Notes under the pieces: model-generated
What the model saw: only the letters and a program-made list of their open reading frames with translations
What the model was told of the DNA's origin: nothing
Database searches by the model: none
Shown here: positions 28,585 through 36,454 of the stretch, piece after piece
Numbering within the stretch: position 1 is the first letter of the stretch
Layout: every line of letters starts with the position of its first letter
Made by a program: the position numbers and the translations under genes
Origin: Mucilaginibacter terrae
GTDB taxonomy: Bacteria > Bacteroidota > Bacteroidia > Sphingobacteriales > Sphingobacteriaceae
Direction: 5' to 3'
Assembly: GCF_031951985.1 (NCBI RefSeq)
Contig: NZ_JAVLVU010000001.1
Coordinates: forward strand, 496,001 to 560,000
DNA: 64,000 nucleotides

Positions 28585-29337
28585 TCACTCAGTGATTATT
28601 GGAACAGCATCTTTACTGTTAGGTAAATTGTCAGGTAGTTCGGAAACTAATTTTAGTGCTAATGTAAATCCATTAAACATATAATTCAACTGTTCTCTAA
28701 ATAATGATGGATATGAATCTTTCTCTTTTTGGAGGGCTTCCAGCTTTTCATAGTTTCTCCCGCCATGTTCTATTACTCCCCAATAAAATTTAGCTTTCAA
28801 CGTAAAAGTATGAACTGTTAAATGTCGTTCTGTTACTACTGGCAATACTTTGACTTTGTATAAATCTAATAACTCATCATAAGTAGTCGAACGAAAGTTT
28901 TGTGGAAAACGATCCAAGACCCTCGACAAATACACATCCCCTTTTTGCTTCGTATCAAAAAAGAAATCTAAAAAATCCCCAATCCGATCCCAAAAGCTGT
29001 AAATTGTTTGTAGGCTATAACTTGCGTAACGAAGGTACATATGGTCTTCTAAGTTTTGATGATAGGTACCATTTTCTTTTAAAGCATTGTTGATTTTAGG
29101 ATGCAATAGCTCCAATATGGAGATTGAGTAAATGAGGTCTTGTGAAATAAAATTAAAATCATCTGCATGTTTAAAGTCAGAACAATCAAATTCTTTTAAA
29201 CTTCTTTTACTTCTTGTTATATCTGTGAAAGTGATGAAAATAGAAGTGCCATTATTTTTATACTCTGATAAATTTATCAGACCGCTTCCTTTCATGTGAG
29301 CCATTATTTCAGAGTGCCAACTTTCTAATGATTTCAT
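28585..29337 (-). CDS. HEPN-like (Cthe_2314-type) helical protein with RHxxxH motif
   Basis: This 250-residue protein has no confident family match by eye. It is mostly helical, with SLQTIYSFWDRIGDFLDFFF (about 108-127), a pattern seen in Cthe_2314-like HEPN proteins. The segment ERHLTVH gives R171-H172-x3-H176, the HEPN ribonuclease motif RxxxxH with a polar residue after the Arg. HEPN proteins are RNA-cutting toxins often paired with nucleotidyltransferase antitoxins, and two nucleotidyltransferase genes lie directly downstream and an RNA ligase gene 39 bp upstream. By eye it is more AT-rich and uses more AGA codons than its neighbours, hinting at a separate origin. Function is inference. 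Confidence 0.5.
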   Translation of the reverse strand: MKSLESWHSEIMAHMKGSGLINLSEYKNNGTSIFITFTDITRSKRSLKEFDCSDFKHADDFNFISQDLIYSISILELLHPKINNALKENGTYHQNLEDHMYLRYASYSLQTIYSFWDRIGDFLDFFFDTKQKGDVYLSRVLDRFPQNFRSTTYDELLDLYKVKVLPVVTERHLTVHTFTLKAKFYWGVIEHGGRNYEKLEALQKEKDSYPSLFREQLNYMFNGFTLALKLVSELPDNLPNSKDAVPIITE

Positions 29338-29376
29338 ATTTTAATATTATAAGGTTTATAGTTATGTAAATGTATT

Positions 29377-30873
29377 TCAATCCTCCGGCCTCTCCCTCGC
29401 ATCCGCCATCCTCACAATCCGCGGTTCAAACTTGGCCAATACATCCACTAAATCATTTTGCGCGGCCATAACGGCGTGGATGTCCTTGTAGGCCATGGGG
29501 GCTTCGTCCATGTCGCTGCCCAAGAGGGTGATGCGCTTGTCTACGAGGTTGGCGGCAATGGCGGCTTTGTCCAGCGTTTTAAAGGCGGCGCTTCGGCTCA
29601 TCAAACGGCCCGCGCCGTGGCTGGCCGAATTGATGCTTTCGGCGTTACCCTTACCGCGAACCACAAAACCGGGCGTACTCATGCTACCTGGAATAATCCC
29701 CAACACGCCTTCGCCCGCCGGGGTAGCACCCTTACGGTGCACCATAACCTCGGTACCATCGGCCAGTTGCTCTTTCCAGGCAAAATTGTGGTGGTTCTCG
29801 ATCATCATTAAAGGTTGCAAATCTAAGGCACGCGCAATTTTGTTATGTATTTCGTGGTGGTTGGCACTGGCATATTCGCCGGCCAGGTTCATGGCAATCC
29901 AGTATTCCTGTCCCTCATCTTTATCCAAATCTAACCAGGCCAGGTGTTTGGCTTCGGGCGGTAGCTTGGTTTTGGTCATGGCTATTTTGCTATAATAATC
30001 GGCAATGCTACCCCCAAACCCGCGCGACCCCGAGTGCGACAACAAGGCCAGGTAATTACCCGCTGGTATACCTGCCAAAGCATCGTCGACCAATGTAAGC
30101 TCGCCCCATTCTACAAAGTGGTTGCCGGTACCGCTGGTACCTAACTGGGCGTAAGCTTTATCTTTAAGTCCGCGTATTACCTTGGTTTCGTTCCAGGTAG
30201 CGCTATCAAACAACGAGCTATCGAAGTGCGTTTTGGTGGTTCCGCCAATACCAAAATTTGTATTTTCAACCAGTATGTTTTTCAGCATATCGGTTTTGGT
30301 ATCTACAGTTTGGGCAGGCAATTCATAAATGCTCAGGCACATGCGGCAGGCAATATCAACCCCCACCGCAAACGGAATAATGGTGTTAGCCGTGGTAGCC
30401 AGCACGCCGCCAATAGGCAGGCCGTAGCCTTGGTGGGCATCGGGCATAAGCGCCCCGGCCACCGCTATGGGCAATTGTATAGCGGTGCGCATCTGTGCCA
30501 GGGCGCCAACCTCAATATGTTCCATCCCCCAAACCGGGAAATCGGCTATCTCTTCTTTCAGCTTAAAATTGCTGCGTTCTTGTTTTATAAACTTGCCTTC
30601 TTTACGCAGGGCAATGACATCGTCGGCCAGGTTTTTAAACTTGCCGCCTTTTTTAAGCGCGTAGGGCATAGGGTCGTTAATCAGCGCTTCGAGGTTAGCC
30701 AGTATTTCGGCCTTTTGCATTACGTTATATTTAAGCAAGCCATTAGCCACGCGACTAAAGTTGGCCAGTATGTCGTTATCGTTTATACCCAAAGCTTTCA
30801 GTTCGCTGTTGCTTACTTTTATCCCCACGTTTGCCTCGGCAGGGAGGCTGTTGGTGTTATTTTGCTTTCTCAT
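29377..30873 (-). CDS. rtcB: RtcB-type RNA ligase
   Basis: The 498-residue ligase joins RNA 2',3'-cyclic phosphate or 3'-phosphate ends to 5'-OH ends using GTP and manganese. All signature motifs are present: PDAHQGYGLPIGGVLA, GVDIACRM with D173 and C176, GTGNHFVE with H252, LSHSGSRGFG with H280, ENHHNFAWKE with H361, and SASHGAGR with H419, the expected GMP-accepting histidine. Length fits the family. It is the first gene of the minus-strand operon with the HEPN-like and RlaP genes and is divergent from a WYL regulator, an arrangement different from the rtcBA/RtcR system of enterobacteria. No rtcA or archease gene is in view. Confidence 0.97.
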   Translation of the reverse strand: MRKQNNTNSLPAEANVGIKVSNSELKALGINDNDILANFSRVANGLLKYNVMQKAEILANLEALINDPMPYALKKGGKFKNLADDVIALRKEGKFIKQERSNFKLKEEIADFPVWGMEHIEVGALAQMRTAIQLPIAVAGALMPDAHQGYGLPIGGVLATTANTIIPFAVGVDIACRMCLSIYELPAQTVDTKTDMLKNILVENTNFGIGGTTKTHFDSSLFDSATWNETKVIRGLKDKAYAQLGTSGTGNHFVEWGELTLVDDALAGIPAGNYLALLSHSGSRGFGGSIADYYSKIAMTKTKLPPEAKHLAWLDLDKDEGQEYWIAMNLAGEYASANHHEIHNKIARALDLQPLMMIENHHNFAWKEQLADGTEVMVHRKGATPAGEGVLGIIPGSMSTPGFVVRGKGNAESINSASHGAGRLMSRSAAFKTLDKAAIAANLVDKRITLLGSDMDEAPMAYKDIHAVMAAQNDLVDVLAKFEPRIVRMADARERPED

Positions 30874-30941
30874 GCTACAAAGGAATATACCAAGTGCGCA
30901 ATGTATTTGCGTAGTTGAAAATATTTTTAATAAATTCGTTT

Positions 30942-31065
30942 TTGAACACGAATTTTAAGAATTGTCTTGAACTCGAATTTCAAGAATTAATTGAATTGAC
31001 AGAATTTATTAAGGTTGAAAAGAATTCTGTGAATCCTAAAAATTCATAAAATTCCTGTTCAAGAC
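30942..31065. promoter_or_regulatory. Triple repeat element between rtcB and the WYL gene
   Basis: A 22-bp element (core TTGAACnCGAATTT, then AAGAATT) occurs at 30942-30963 and 30967-30988, differing at 2 positions and spaced 25 bp. A third, inverted copy lies at 31041-31065 and matches the second over 25 bp with 4 differences. The second copy is itself palindromic (CTTGAA at 30966-30971 and TTCAAG at 30979-30984). Lying in the only spacer between the divergent genes, it is the likely operator of the WYL regulator. Confidence 0.65.
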
Positions 31066-31078
31066 AAATTCTGATCAC

Positions 31079-32137
31079 ATGCCCGTTAACCGCAACGCCC
31101 TCATCCGCTACCGCACTATTGACAGCTGCCTGCAAAACCGCCGCCGCAAGTGGACGCTCGATGATTTAATTGAGGCTTGCTCCGAAGCTATATACGAGTA
31201 CCAGGGTATAACCAGCGGGGTAAGCCGGCGCACCATACAAGCCGATATAGAGATGATGCGCAGCAACAAGCTGGGCTACGAAGCGCCCATTGTAGTTACC
31301 GATAAAAAGTATTACACCTACGCCGATAAAAATTACAGCATTACCAACATCCCGCTCAACCAGCAGGATTTACAGGTACTAACCGAGGTATCCGACCTGT
31401 TGAAGCAGTTTAAAGGTTTTGGCCATTTTAGTGATGTAAGCGAAATGGTGAGCAAATTGGAAGACAAAATTTACACCCAAAAAACGCAGAGCACCCCGGT
31501 GATAGATTTTGAGAAGAACGACAACCTGAAAGGCCTGGAGTGGATTGAGGTTATACGCAAAGCCATTGTGGCTAAGCGTACGCTGTGTGTAACCTACCAA
31601 TCGTTTAAGGCGCGCGAGGCCAGCACGTTTTGCCTGAGCGGCTATTTGCTTAAAGAATACCGCAACCGTTGGTTTGTGCTGGGCCGCTCGCACCAACGTA
31701 ACGGTCCGCTGCTTACGCTGGCGTTAGACCGTATACAAGCCATAGAAGAACACGCCGAAGACTACCGCCCCAATACTCAAATAGATTTAGCCACGTACTA
31801 TGATGATGTACTGGGCGTAACCAAAAGCTCCAATCAGCCCACCTGCGAGGTAGTGTTTTGGGTTGACAAACAAAACGCCCCCTATGTAATAACCAAACCC
31901 CTGCACCATACCCAAAAGCAATTACACGAAGACGAAACCGGCAAGATTTTCAGCATCCGTGTCATCCTCAACTTTGAGCTGGAGCGTGAGTTGCTTGGCT
32001 TTGGGTCAAAGATGCGTGTGTTGGGTCCGCGGGTGTTAGTTAAGCAAATTAAGGCCCAGTTACTTAAAGCTTTGAATGGGTATGAGCAGAGTGACGAGGA
32101 TAAGGAGAGAAAGAAGATAATTGAGGATTGGGAGTGA
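31079..32137 (+). CDS. WYL-domain transcriptional regulator
   Basis: The 352-residue regulator has an N-terminal winged-helix-like region (about 1-70) with TLDDLIEACSEAI and SRRTIQADIEMMR. A WYL domain (about 150-240) follows with RKAIVAKRTLCVTYQSF and YLLKEYRNRWFVLGRS, then the C-terminal WCX-like part ending RVLGPRVLVKQIKAQLLKAL. WYL proteins bind nucleic-acid-like ligands and often control defence or DNA/RNA-damage genes. It is divergent from rtcB across a 205-bp spacer that holds three copies of a palindromic element, so it probably controls that operon and itself. Ligand unknown. Confidence 0.9.
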   Translation: MPVNRNALIRYRTIDSCLQNRRRKWTLDDLIEACSEAIYEYQGITSGVSRRTIQADIEMMRSNKLGYEAPIVVTDKKYYTYADKNYSITNIPLNQQDLQVLTEVSDLLKQFKGFGHFSDVSEMVSKLEDKIYTQKTQSTPVIDFEKNDNLKGLEWIEVIRKAIVAKRTLCVTYQSFKAREASTFCLSGYLLKEYRNRWFVLGRSHQRNGPLLTLALDRIQAIEEHAEDYRPNTQIDLATYYDDVLGVTKSSNQPTCEVVFWVDKQNAPYVITKPLHHTQKQLHEDETGKIFSIRVILNFELERELLGFGSKMRVLGPRVLVKQIKAQLLKALNGYEQSDEDKERKKIIEDWE

Positions 32138-32165
32138 GTGGGGGGAGTGATGGGTAATAAACGCC

Positions 32166-32247
32166 TGTCATTTCGAGCGATAGCGAGAAATCTTTTCGAA
32201 TTTATAAGCTAATCGCCTCGAAAAGATTTCTCCTAACGTCAATGATA
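32166..32247. repeat. Imperfect palindromic repeat, TGTCATTTCGA family, copy 1
   Basis: The unit begins TGTCATTTCGAGCGATAGCG, and AAATCTTTTCGA near the centre pairs with TCGAAAAGATTT. The right end is degenerate (AACGTCAATGAT). A second copy follows 28 bp later. Confidence 0.7.
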
Positions 32248-32275
32248 GGGGGAAGAGTTAGTGAAATAAAAGAAT

Positions 32276-32361
32276 TGTCATTTCGAACGACAGAGAGAAA
32301 TCCTGTTCAAACTGCAAAGTTCATCCGCTCTAACAAGACTTCTCCTGATGTCGAAATGACG
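32276..32361. repeat. Imperfect palindromic repeat, TGTCATTTCGA family, copy 2
   Basis: TGTCATTTCGAACGACAGAG at the left pairs with the right end TGATGTCGAAATGAC. Same type and orientation as the preceding copy. This kind of element is scattered in Bacteroidota intergenic DNA and folds into a long hairpin. Confidence 0.75.
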
Positions 32362-32377
32362 GTGGGCAGAGGGTTTT

Positions 32378-33281
32378 CTAAAACTCCACATCCCAAGCAA
32401 TAATCCGCTTATCGTCACCGGTTGAAAGCAGCTGATTGCCATTCCAGGCCAATTTATTTACCGATAACACGTGCGAAGCGTAACCCTTTTCGCGACTAAT
32501 AATTTTTATAAAGTTTAAAATCATCGGCTCCCCAAATTTTAATGCTTTTGTCCATACTGGCGGTTGCAAAGTAAGGCTCGGTAGGGTGAAAGACGATATG
32601 GTTTACCGCAAACATATGTGCCTGGATGCTTTGTTTGAGTGACAAGGTTGCCACGTCCCAAATTTTGATTTGTGCATCGCGGGCACCTGATAACAGGTAT
32701 TGCCCATCGGGCGAATACTGCACCGTAAACACGGCCATGTTGTGGTCTTTCAGACTGCCTAAATGGCCATAATCGTCAAGGTTATATATTTGTACCGAAT
32801 TATCGCGGCAACCAAAGGCCAACTGCTTTTCATCAGGCGAAATGCTGATACTGCGGATGGTATCGTGCGAAACCTTTACCGAATGCAATAACCCGAACGT
32901 ATTCAGGTTCCAAACGCTCACGTTGCCATCTTCTGATGCCACCAATAACTCCTGCTTGCCCTTAACCGATTTAATATCGAATATAGGTTTGCTATGCTGC
33001 TTAAGCGTATGAGTGATCTTCTGCTCAATAAAGTTAAAAACCAGCACATCACCATTACGCAAACCGGCAAACATCAAAGGAAAGCCTTCGGGGCAATGAA
33101 TAGCATAAACCGATGCCGCCACGGGGAACATCACCTTTATAAAAGCCTGTTTCTCGAGGCCCCATTCCACTAATCCCTTATCATTACCGGCACTAAACAA
33201 TATACCGGGCTTTTGCGATAGTTCGAGCGCAAAGATTGGGTTGCCGTGGCCGGTTAGTTCGAATGATTTATTAACGACCAT
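32378..33281 (-). pseudogene. WD40-repeat protein with an apparent frameshift
   Basis: From ATG 33281 the frame encodes WD40 repeats (for example SISPDEKQLAFGCRDNSVQIYNL, then YLLSGARDAQIKIWDV). It stops at 32496 after KIWGADDFKLYKNY. The next frame resumes exactly there as IISREKGYASHVLSVNKLAW and completes the last repeat, STGDDKRIIAWDVEF, to 32378. Removing one A from the run of five at 32503-32507 restores one continuous protein of about 300 residues with seven repeats. The break is either a recent mutation or a homopolymer sequencing error. WD40 propellers act as protein-binding scaffolds; partner unknown. The ATG abuts a C-rich palindromic repeat, and hisIE lies upstream. Confidence 0.8.
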
Positions 33282-33309
33282 AAGCCCCCCAGCCCCCTAA
33301 AGGGGGAGT
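33282..33309. repeat. Short C/G palindromic repeat, copy 1
   Basis: AGCCCCCCAGCCCCCTAAAG leads into GGGGGAGT; CTCCCCCTTTAGGGGG on the other strand forms a small hairpin with a C-rich tail. Similar copies lie at 33370 and 40062. Confidence 0.75.
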
Positions 33310-33347
33310 AAAAGTTTCTATATGGATTATAAACGATTGCATAATAG

Positions 33348-33980
33348 TTAGTTGCCGTATTTATGAGCAACTCCCCCTTCGGGGGGTTGGGGGGTATGCC
33401 TTCCTTCCAAATTCTTCGCTATCGTTTCCAGGCTTAAGCCCTTTTCTTTAAGTAGCACCAGCAAGTGAAAAACCAAATCAGATGCTTCGCCAATCAGGTC
33501 AGCCTCTGTTTCGGCTAAGGCAGCAATTACTACTTCAACGCCTTCTTCGCCAACTTTCTGGGCTATTTTGTTGAGGCCTTTTTTGCGGAGTTTGTTAATG
33601 TACGAGCCTTCCTGTGGATTGGTGTAACGGTCATCAATAATGTTCTCTAACTCGAGGATAAAGTTTTGATTATAAGTGGTTTTAAAACAGCTACGTTCAC
33701 CGGTATGGCAGGTAGGGCCGTCGGGCTTAGCTTTAATTAAAATGGTATCGTTATCGCAATCAATATGAATACTTTTTACATGCAGGAAGTTGTTGCTGGT
33801 TTCGCCCTTGGTCCACAAGCGGTTTTTAGAGCGTGAGTAAAAGGTAACTACATTATCCTGAACGGTTTTATCGTACGCCTCCTGGTTCATGTAACCGAGC
33901 ATGAGCACTTCCAGGGTTTGCTCATCCTGTATAACTACGGGTACTAATCCGTCGGGCGATTTGGTGAAATCTATTTGCAT
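33348..33980 (-). CDS. hisIE: Bifunctional phosphoribosyl-AMP cyclohydrolase / phosphoribosyl-ATP pyrophosphatase
   Basis: This 210-residue enzyme carries out histidine steps 2 and 3. The HisI half (about 1-110) shows VLMLGYMN, FYSRSKNRLWTKGETS and the metal site HIDCDNDTILI with GPTCHTGERSCF. The HisE half (about 115-195) shows GSYINKLRKKGLNKIAQKVGEEGVEVVIAA and EASDLVFHLLVLL. The normal end would be near LEGRH at 195; the last 15 residues TPQPPEGGVAHKYGN are unusual, and the TPQPPEGGV part is encoded by a dispersed C-rich repeat (33370-33395). It is the last gene of the his operon. Confidence 0.95.
   Translation of the reverse strand: MQIDFTKSPDGLVPVVIQDEQTLEVLMLGYMNQEAYDKTVQDNVVTFYSRSKNRLWTKGETSNNFLHVKSIHIDCDNDTILIKAKPDGPTCHTGERSCFKTTYNQNFILELENIIDDRYTNPQEGSYINKLRKKGLNKIAQKVGEEGVEVVIAALAETEADLIGEASDLVFHLLVLLKEKGLSLETIAKNLEGRHTPQPPEGGVAHKYGN
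33370..33395. repeat. Short C/G palindromic repeat, copy 2, inside the hisIE 3' end
   Basis: ACTCCCCCTTCGGGGGGTTG then GGGGGT is the same type as copies at 33282 and 40062. It lies within the reading frame and supplies the terminal residues of HisIE. Confidence 0.7.
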
Positions 33981-34047
33981 TTCGGGTATATTTTTAATTA
34001 TGTCACAGACACGTGGCTATGGCATTTTAACTATTTTAACTAATAAT

Positions 34048-34140
34048 ATGGGCGTTGCCTTCGGCCCGGGCTATACGCTACAAGTCCTCACTCCGCTATG
34101 CTTCGTTCCGGGCTTTCCGCTTCTATCCCTAACGCAAACT
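34048..34140. repeat. Probable dispersed repeat in the hisF-hisIE spacer
   Basis: A GC-rich block, GGGCGTTGCCTTCGGCCCGG through CTATCCCTAACGC, differs in composition from the flanking spacer and contains repeated CGGGCTnTnCGCT units. I judge it a dispersed intergenic repeat; only one copy is seen in the window. Confidence 0.4.
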
Positions 34141-34153
34141 GCGAAAGGTTTAA

Positions 34154-34906
34154 TTATCTAACCTCTATCTTGTTAGCCCGCAACACATCCTTTAAATCCG
34201 GGATCAATATCTCCCCATAATGAAACACTGAAGCAGCCAGAGCCGCATCAACATTGGTTTGCTCAAACACATCCACAATATGCTGAACGCTACCTGCACC
34301 GCCCGATGCAATTACCGGGATATGCACGGCATCGTTCACTATTTTAAGCAATTTATTATCGAAGCCAGCTTTAGTACCATCATGGTCCATCGAGGTAAGC
34401 AATATTTCGCCTGCGCCGCGGCTTTCGGCTTCTTTTATCCAGCTTAAGGTTTCTTTATCGGTAGCTATGCGGCCGCCGTTGAGGTGAACGATGTTGGTAT
34501 TTTCAACCAAACGTGTATCAACCGCAACAATGACAAACTGTACGCCAAAGGCTTTGGCCAGCTCGTCTATCAAGGCCGGATTACGCACCGCTGCGGAGTT
34601 TATCGAAATCTTATCGGCACCTGCATTTAATAATGCATCGGCATCGGCAATTTCGTTAATACCGCCTCCAATGGTAAAAGGTATGTTGATTTGACGAGCG
34701 ACTGATTTAACCAGCTCCACCATGGTTTTACGACGCTCGTGTGTGGCGGTAATATCCAGGAATACCAGTTCGTCGGCGCCTTGCTGCGAGTAGTTCCAGG
34801 CCAGTTCAACCGGGTCGCCGGCATCGCGCAGGTCAACAAAGTTCACACCTTTAACCGTGCGACCGTCTTTAACGTCGAGGCAGGGGACGATTCTTTTTGC
34901 GAGCAT
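34154..34906 (-). CDS. hisF: Imidazole glycerol phosphate synthase, cyclase subunit
   Basis: The (beta/alpha)8-barrel subunit turns PRFAR plus ammonia from HisH into IGP and AICAR. The start at 34906 ([16 protein letters not shown]) is the family's usual start and puts the catalytic residues at D11 and D130. An ATG at 34921 would lie in a palindromic repeat and is rejected. The 250-residue length is standard, with phosphate-binding FTIGGGI and [11 protein letters not shown]. It lies in the his operon between hisA and hisIE. Confidence 0.97.
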   Translation of the reverse strand: MLAKRIVPCLDVKDGRTVKGVNFVDLRDAGDPVELAWNYSQQGADELVFLDITATHERRKTMVELVKSVARQINIPFTIGGGINEIADADALLNAGADKISINSAAVRNPALIDELAKAFGVQFVIVAVDTRLVENTNIVHLNGGRIATDKETLSWIKEAESRGAGEILLTSMDHDGTKAGFDNKLLKIVNDAVHIPVIASGGAGSVQHIVDVFEQTNVDAALAASVFHYGEILIPDLKDVLRANKIEVR

Positions 34907-34919
34907 ATTATAAAGCTTC

Positions 34920-35005
34920 ATTGCGAAGAACGAAACAATCTCTGAACTATGCTTGAACCTGTGATTGTCTACGCAGAGATTGCTTCGTTCCTCGCAATGA
35001 CGGGG
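34920..35005. repeat. Palindromic repeat, ATTGCGAGGAACGAAG family, copy 1
   Basis: Left arm ATTGCGAAGAACGAAACAAT (34920 on) pairs imperfectly with right arm ATTGCTTCGTTCCTCGCAAT (to 34998), ending TGACGGGG. It fills most of the hisA-hisF spacer. Same family as 38661-38746. Confidence 0.85.
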
Positions 35006-35012
35006 TTTTGTA

Positions 35013-35762
35013 TTATATAGAGATCAACGACTTCAAATTCCAGTTCTTTACATCCTCAATAGTAATGCGCTCTTCGTAAATGGCTTTACCCACTACGCAG
35101 CTTTCCACCTTGATCTTGCATAACTCTTCAATGTCATTCATCGAGCTTACACCGCCAGAGGCAATCAGCTTAATGAAAGGGGAGTGGTCGAGCAGTTTTT
35201 GATAAAGTTCTATGCCTGCGCCGCCCAATTTGCCGTCTTTATTAATGTCGGTGCACAGGAAACGGTAGAATCCTAAATGCAAACAACGGTCAACGTAGTC
35301 GATGAGTTTGATTGGCGAGCTTTCCATCCAGCCAGAATATTTGATAACCTCGTCTAAAACGTCAATAGCTACCACAATTTTGTCGGCGCATTTGGTGCTG
35401 CCGCACATGGCTTTGCTCAGTTCATCCAAAAAAGTAGGATTGCTGATGGCTTGCGTACCTACAATAACACGGGCGATGCCGGCATCGGTTAATTCCTGAA
35501 CCTTTTCGATACTGCGGATACCACCGCCGTACTGAATTTTCATGTCGGTTTTTTTGATCACATCAAACAGGTACTGCTGGTTGCTGAAATCGCCTTTGGC
35601 GCCGTTCAGGTCAATGATATGAATCAGTTCGGTACCTATCGACTGGTACTTATCGATCATTTCTTCTAAGCTTACCTCGTAGTTGGTAACCTGGTTATAA
35701 TCGCCCTCGCGAAGACGGACAACCTTTTTGTTCAGTATGTCGATAGCAGGAATAATGTACAT
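35013..35762 (-). CDS. hisA: ProFAR isomerase (phosphoribosylformimino-AICAR ribotide isomerase)
   Basis: The 249-residue barrel enzyme catalyses the fourth step of histidine synthesis. Catalytic aspartates D8 (IPAID) and D134 (VVAIDV) and the phosphate-binding YGGGIRS and LIASGGVSS loops are present, as is [12 protein letters not shown]. It starts 3 bp after the hisH stop, so the two are co-translated. A palindromic repeat follows before hisF. Confidence 0.97.
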   Translation of the reverse strand: MYIIPAIDILNKKVVRLREGDYNQVTNYEVSLEEMIDKYQSIGTELIHIIDLNGAKGDFSNQQYLFDVIKKTDMKIQYGGGIRSIEKVQELTDAGIARVIVGTQAISNPTFLDELSKAMCGSTKCADKIVVAIDVLDEVIKYSGWMESSPIKLIDYVDRCLHLGFYRFLCTDINKDGKLGGAGIELYQKLLDHSPFIKLIASGGVSSMNDIEELCKIKVESCVVGKAIYEERITIEDVKNWNLKSLISI

Positions 35763-35765
35763 GCT

Positions 35766-36356
35766 TTAAATTTTTGAAAAATTAGCTAAAAGTGTCTCAC
35801 CGTAAACACCCGATTTTTCGGGGTGGAACTGAACACCGTAAAAGTTATTATGCCAAATTGATGCCGAATATGGCAAACTGTAATTTGTTGAGGCTAAAGT
35901 ATATAAATCGTTGTATTCTATGTAATAAGAATGCACAAAATAAAAGTGAGCATCATCAGGTATACCTTCAAACAGCGGGTTTGTTTTGTCCTGATGAACG
36001 CGATTCCAGCCGGTGTGTGGTACTTTATAGTGGTCACTATCTTTAAAACGCAAAGTTTTGTTTGGGAAAATGTTCAGCAAACTGGCGTCGCCCTCTTCCG
36101 AGTATGCCGTCATTAATTGCATACCCACACAAATACCCAGCGTTGGTTTTTGCAACGCTTTAATAGCAGGTACCAAGCCTGTTTGTTCCAACTTATTCAT
36201 GGCAGCACCAGCATGCCCCACACCCGGAATAATATAACGGTCGTACTGGGCCAGGTCTTCTTCAGTATGCACCATGCCATAAGCAATTCCCAACCTGTCT
36301 AAAGCCGAAGTAAGCGAGAATATATTGCCTGCACCGTAACGGATAATTCCTATCAT
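35766..36356 (-). CDS. hisH: Imidazole glycerol phosphate synthase, glutamine amidotransferase subunit
   Basis: The 196-residue class I glutaminase provides ammonia to HisF. The catalytic triad is complete: C76 in GICVGMQL, H178 and E180 in GVQFHPEKSG. The oxyanion motif PGVG is at 44-47. It lies 3 bp before hisA; a repeat fills the 98-bp gap to hisB. Length is normal. Confidence 0.97.
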   Translation of the reverse strand: MIGIIRYGAGNIFSLTSALDRLGIAYGMVHTEEDLAQYDRYIIPGVGHAGAAMNKLEQTGLVPAIKALQKPTLGICVGMQLMTAYSEEGDASLLNIFPNKTLRFKDSDHYKVPHTGWNRVHQDKTNPLFEGIPDDAHFYFVHSYYIEYNDLYTLASTNYSLPYSASIWHNNFYGVQFHPEKSGVYGETLLANFSKI

Positions 36357-36367
36357 GTTTTTTATTT

Positions 36368-36453
36368 AGAGACAAGAGTACAGAGTCAAGAATACAGATA
36401 CGAAGCTAAGCATGTTACTGTCTTGATTCCTGACTCTATATTCTTGATTCTCT
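36368..36453. repeat. Palindromic repeat in the hisB-hisH spacer
   Basis: Left half AGAGACAAGAGTACAGAGTC and right half GACTCTATATTCTTGATTCT are imperfect reverse complements and fold into a long hairpin. It occupies almost the whole 98-bp spacer. Confidence 0.7.
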
Positions 36454-36454
36454 T

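Noticed and set aside
29458-30918. Several long open frames on the plus strand opposite rtcB
   Set aside because: They lie fully antisense to a gene with every RtcB motif and show no family signature; GC-rich codon bias produces such shadows.
32378-32569. A separate 63-residue gene
   Set aside because: Its C-terminal 47 residues are the missing last WD40 repeat of the upstream frame.
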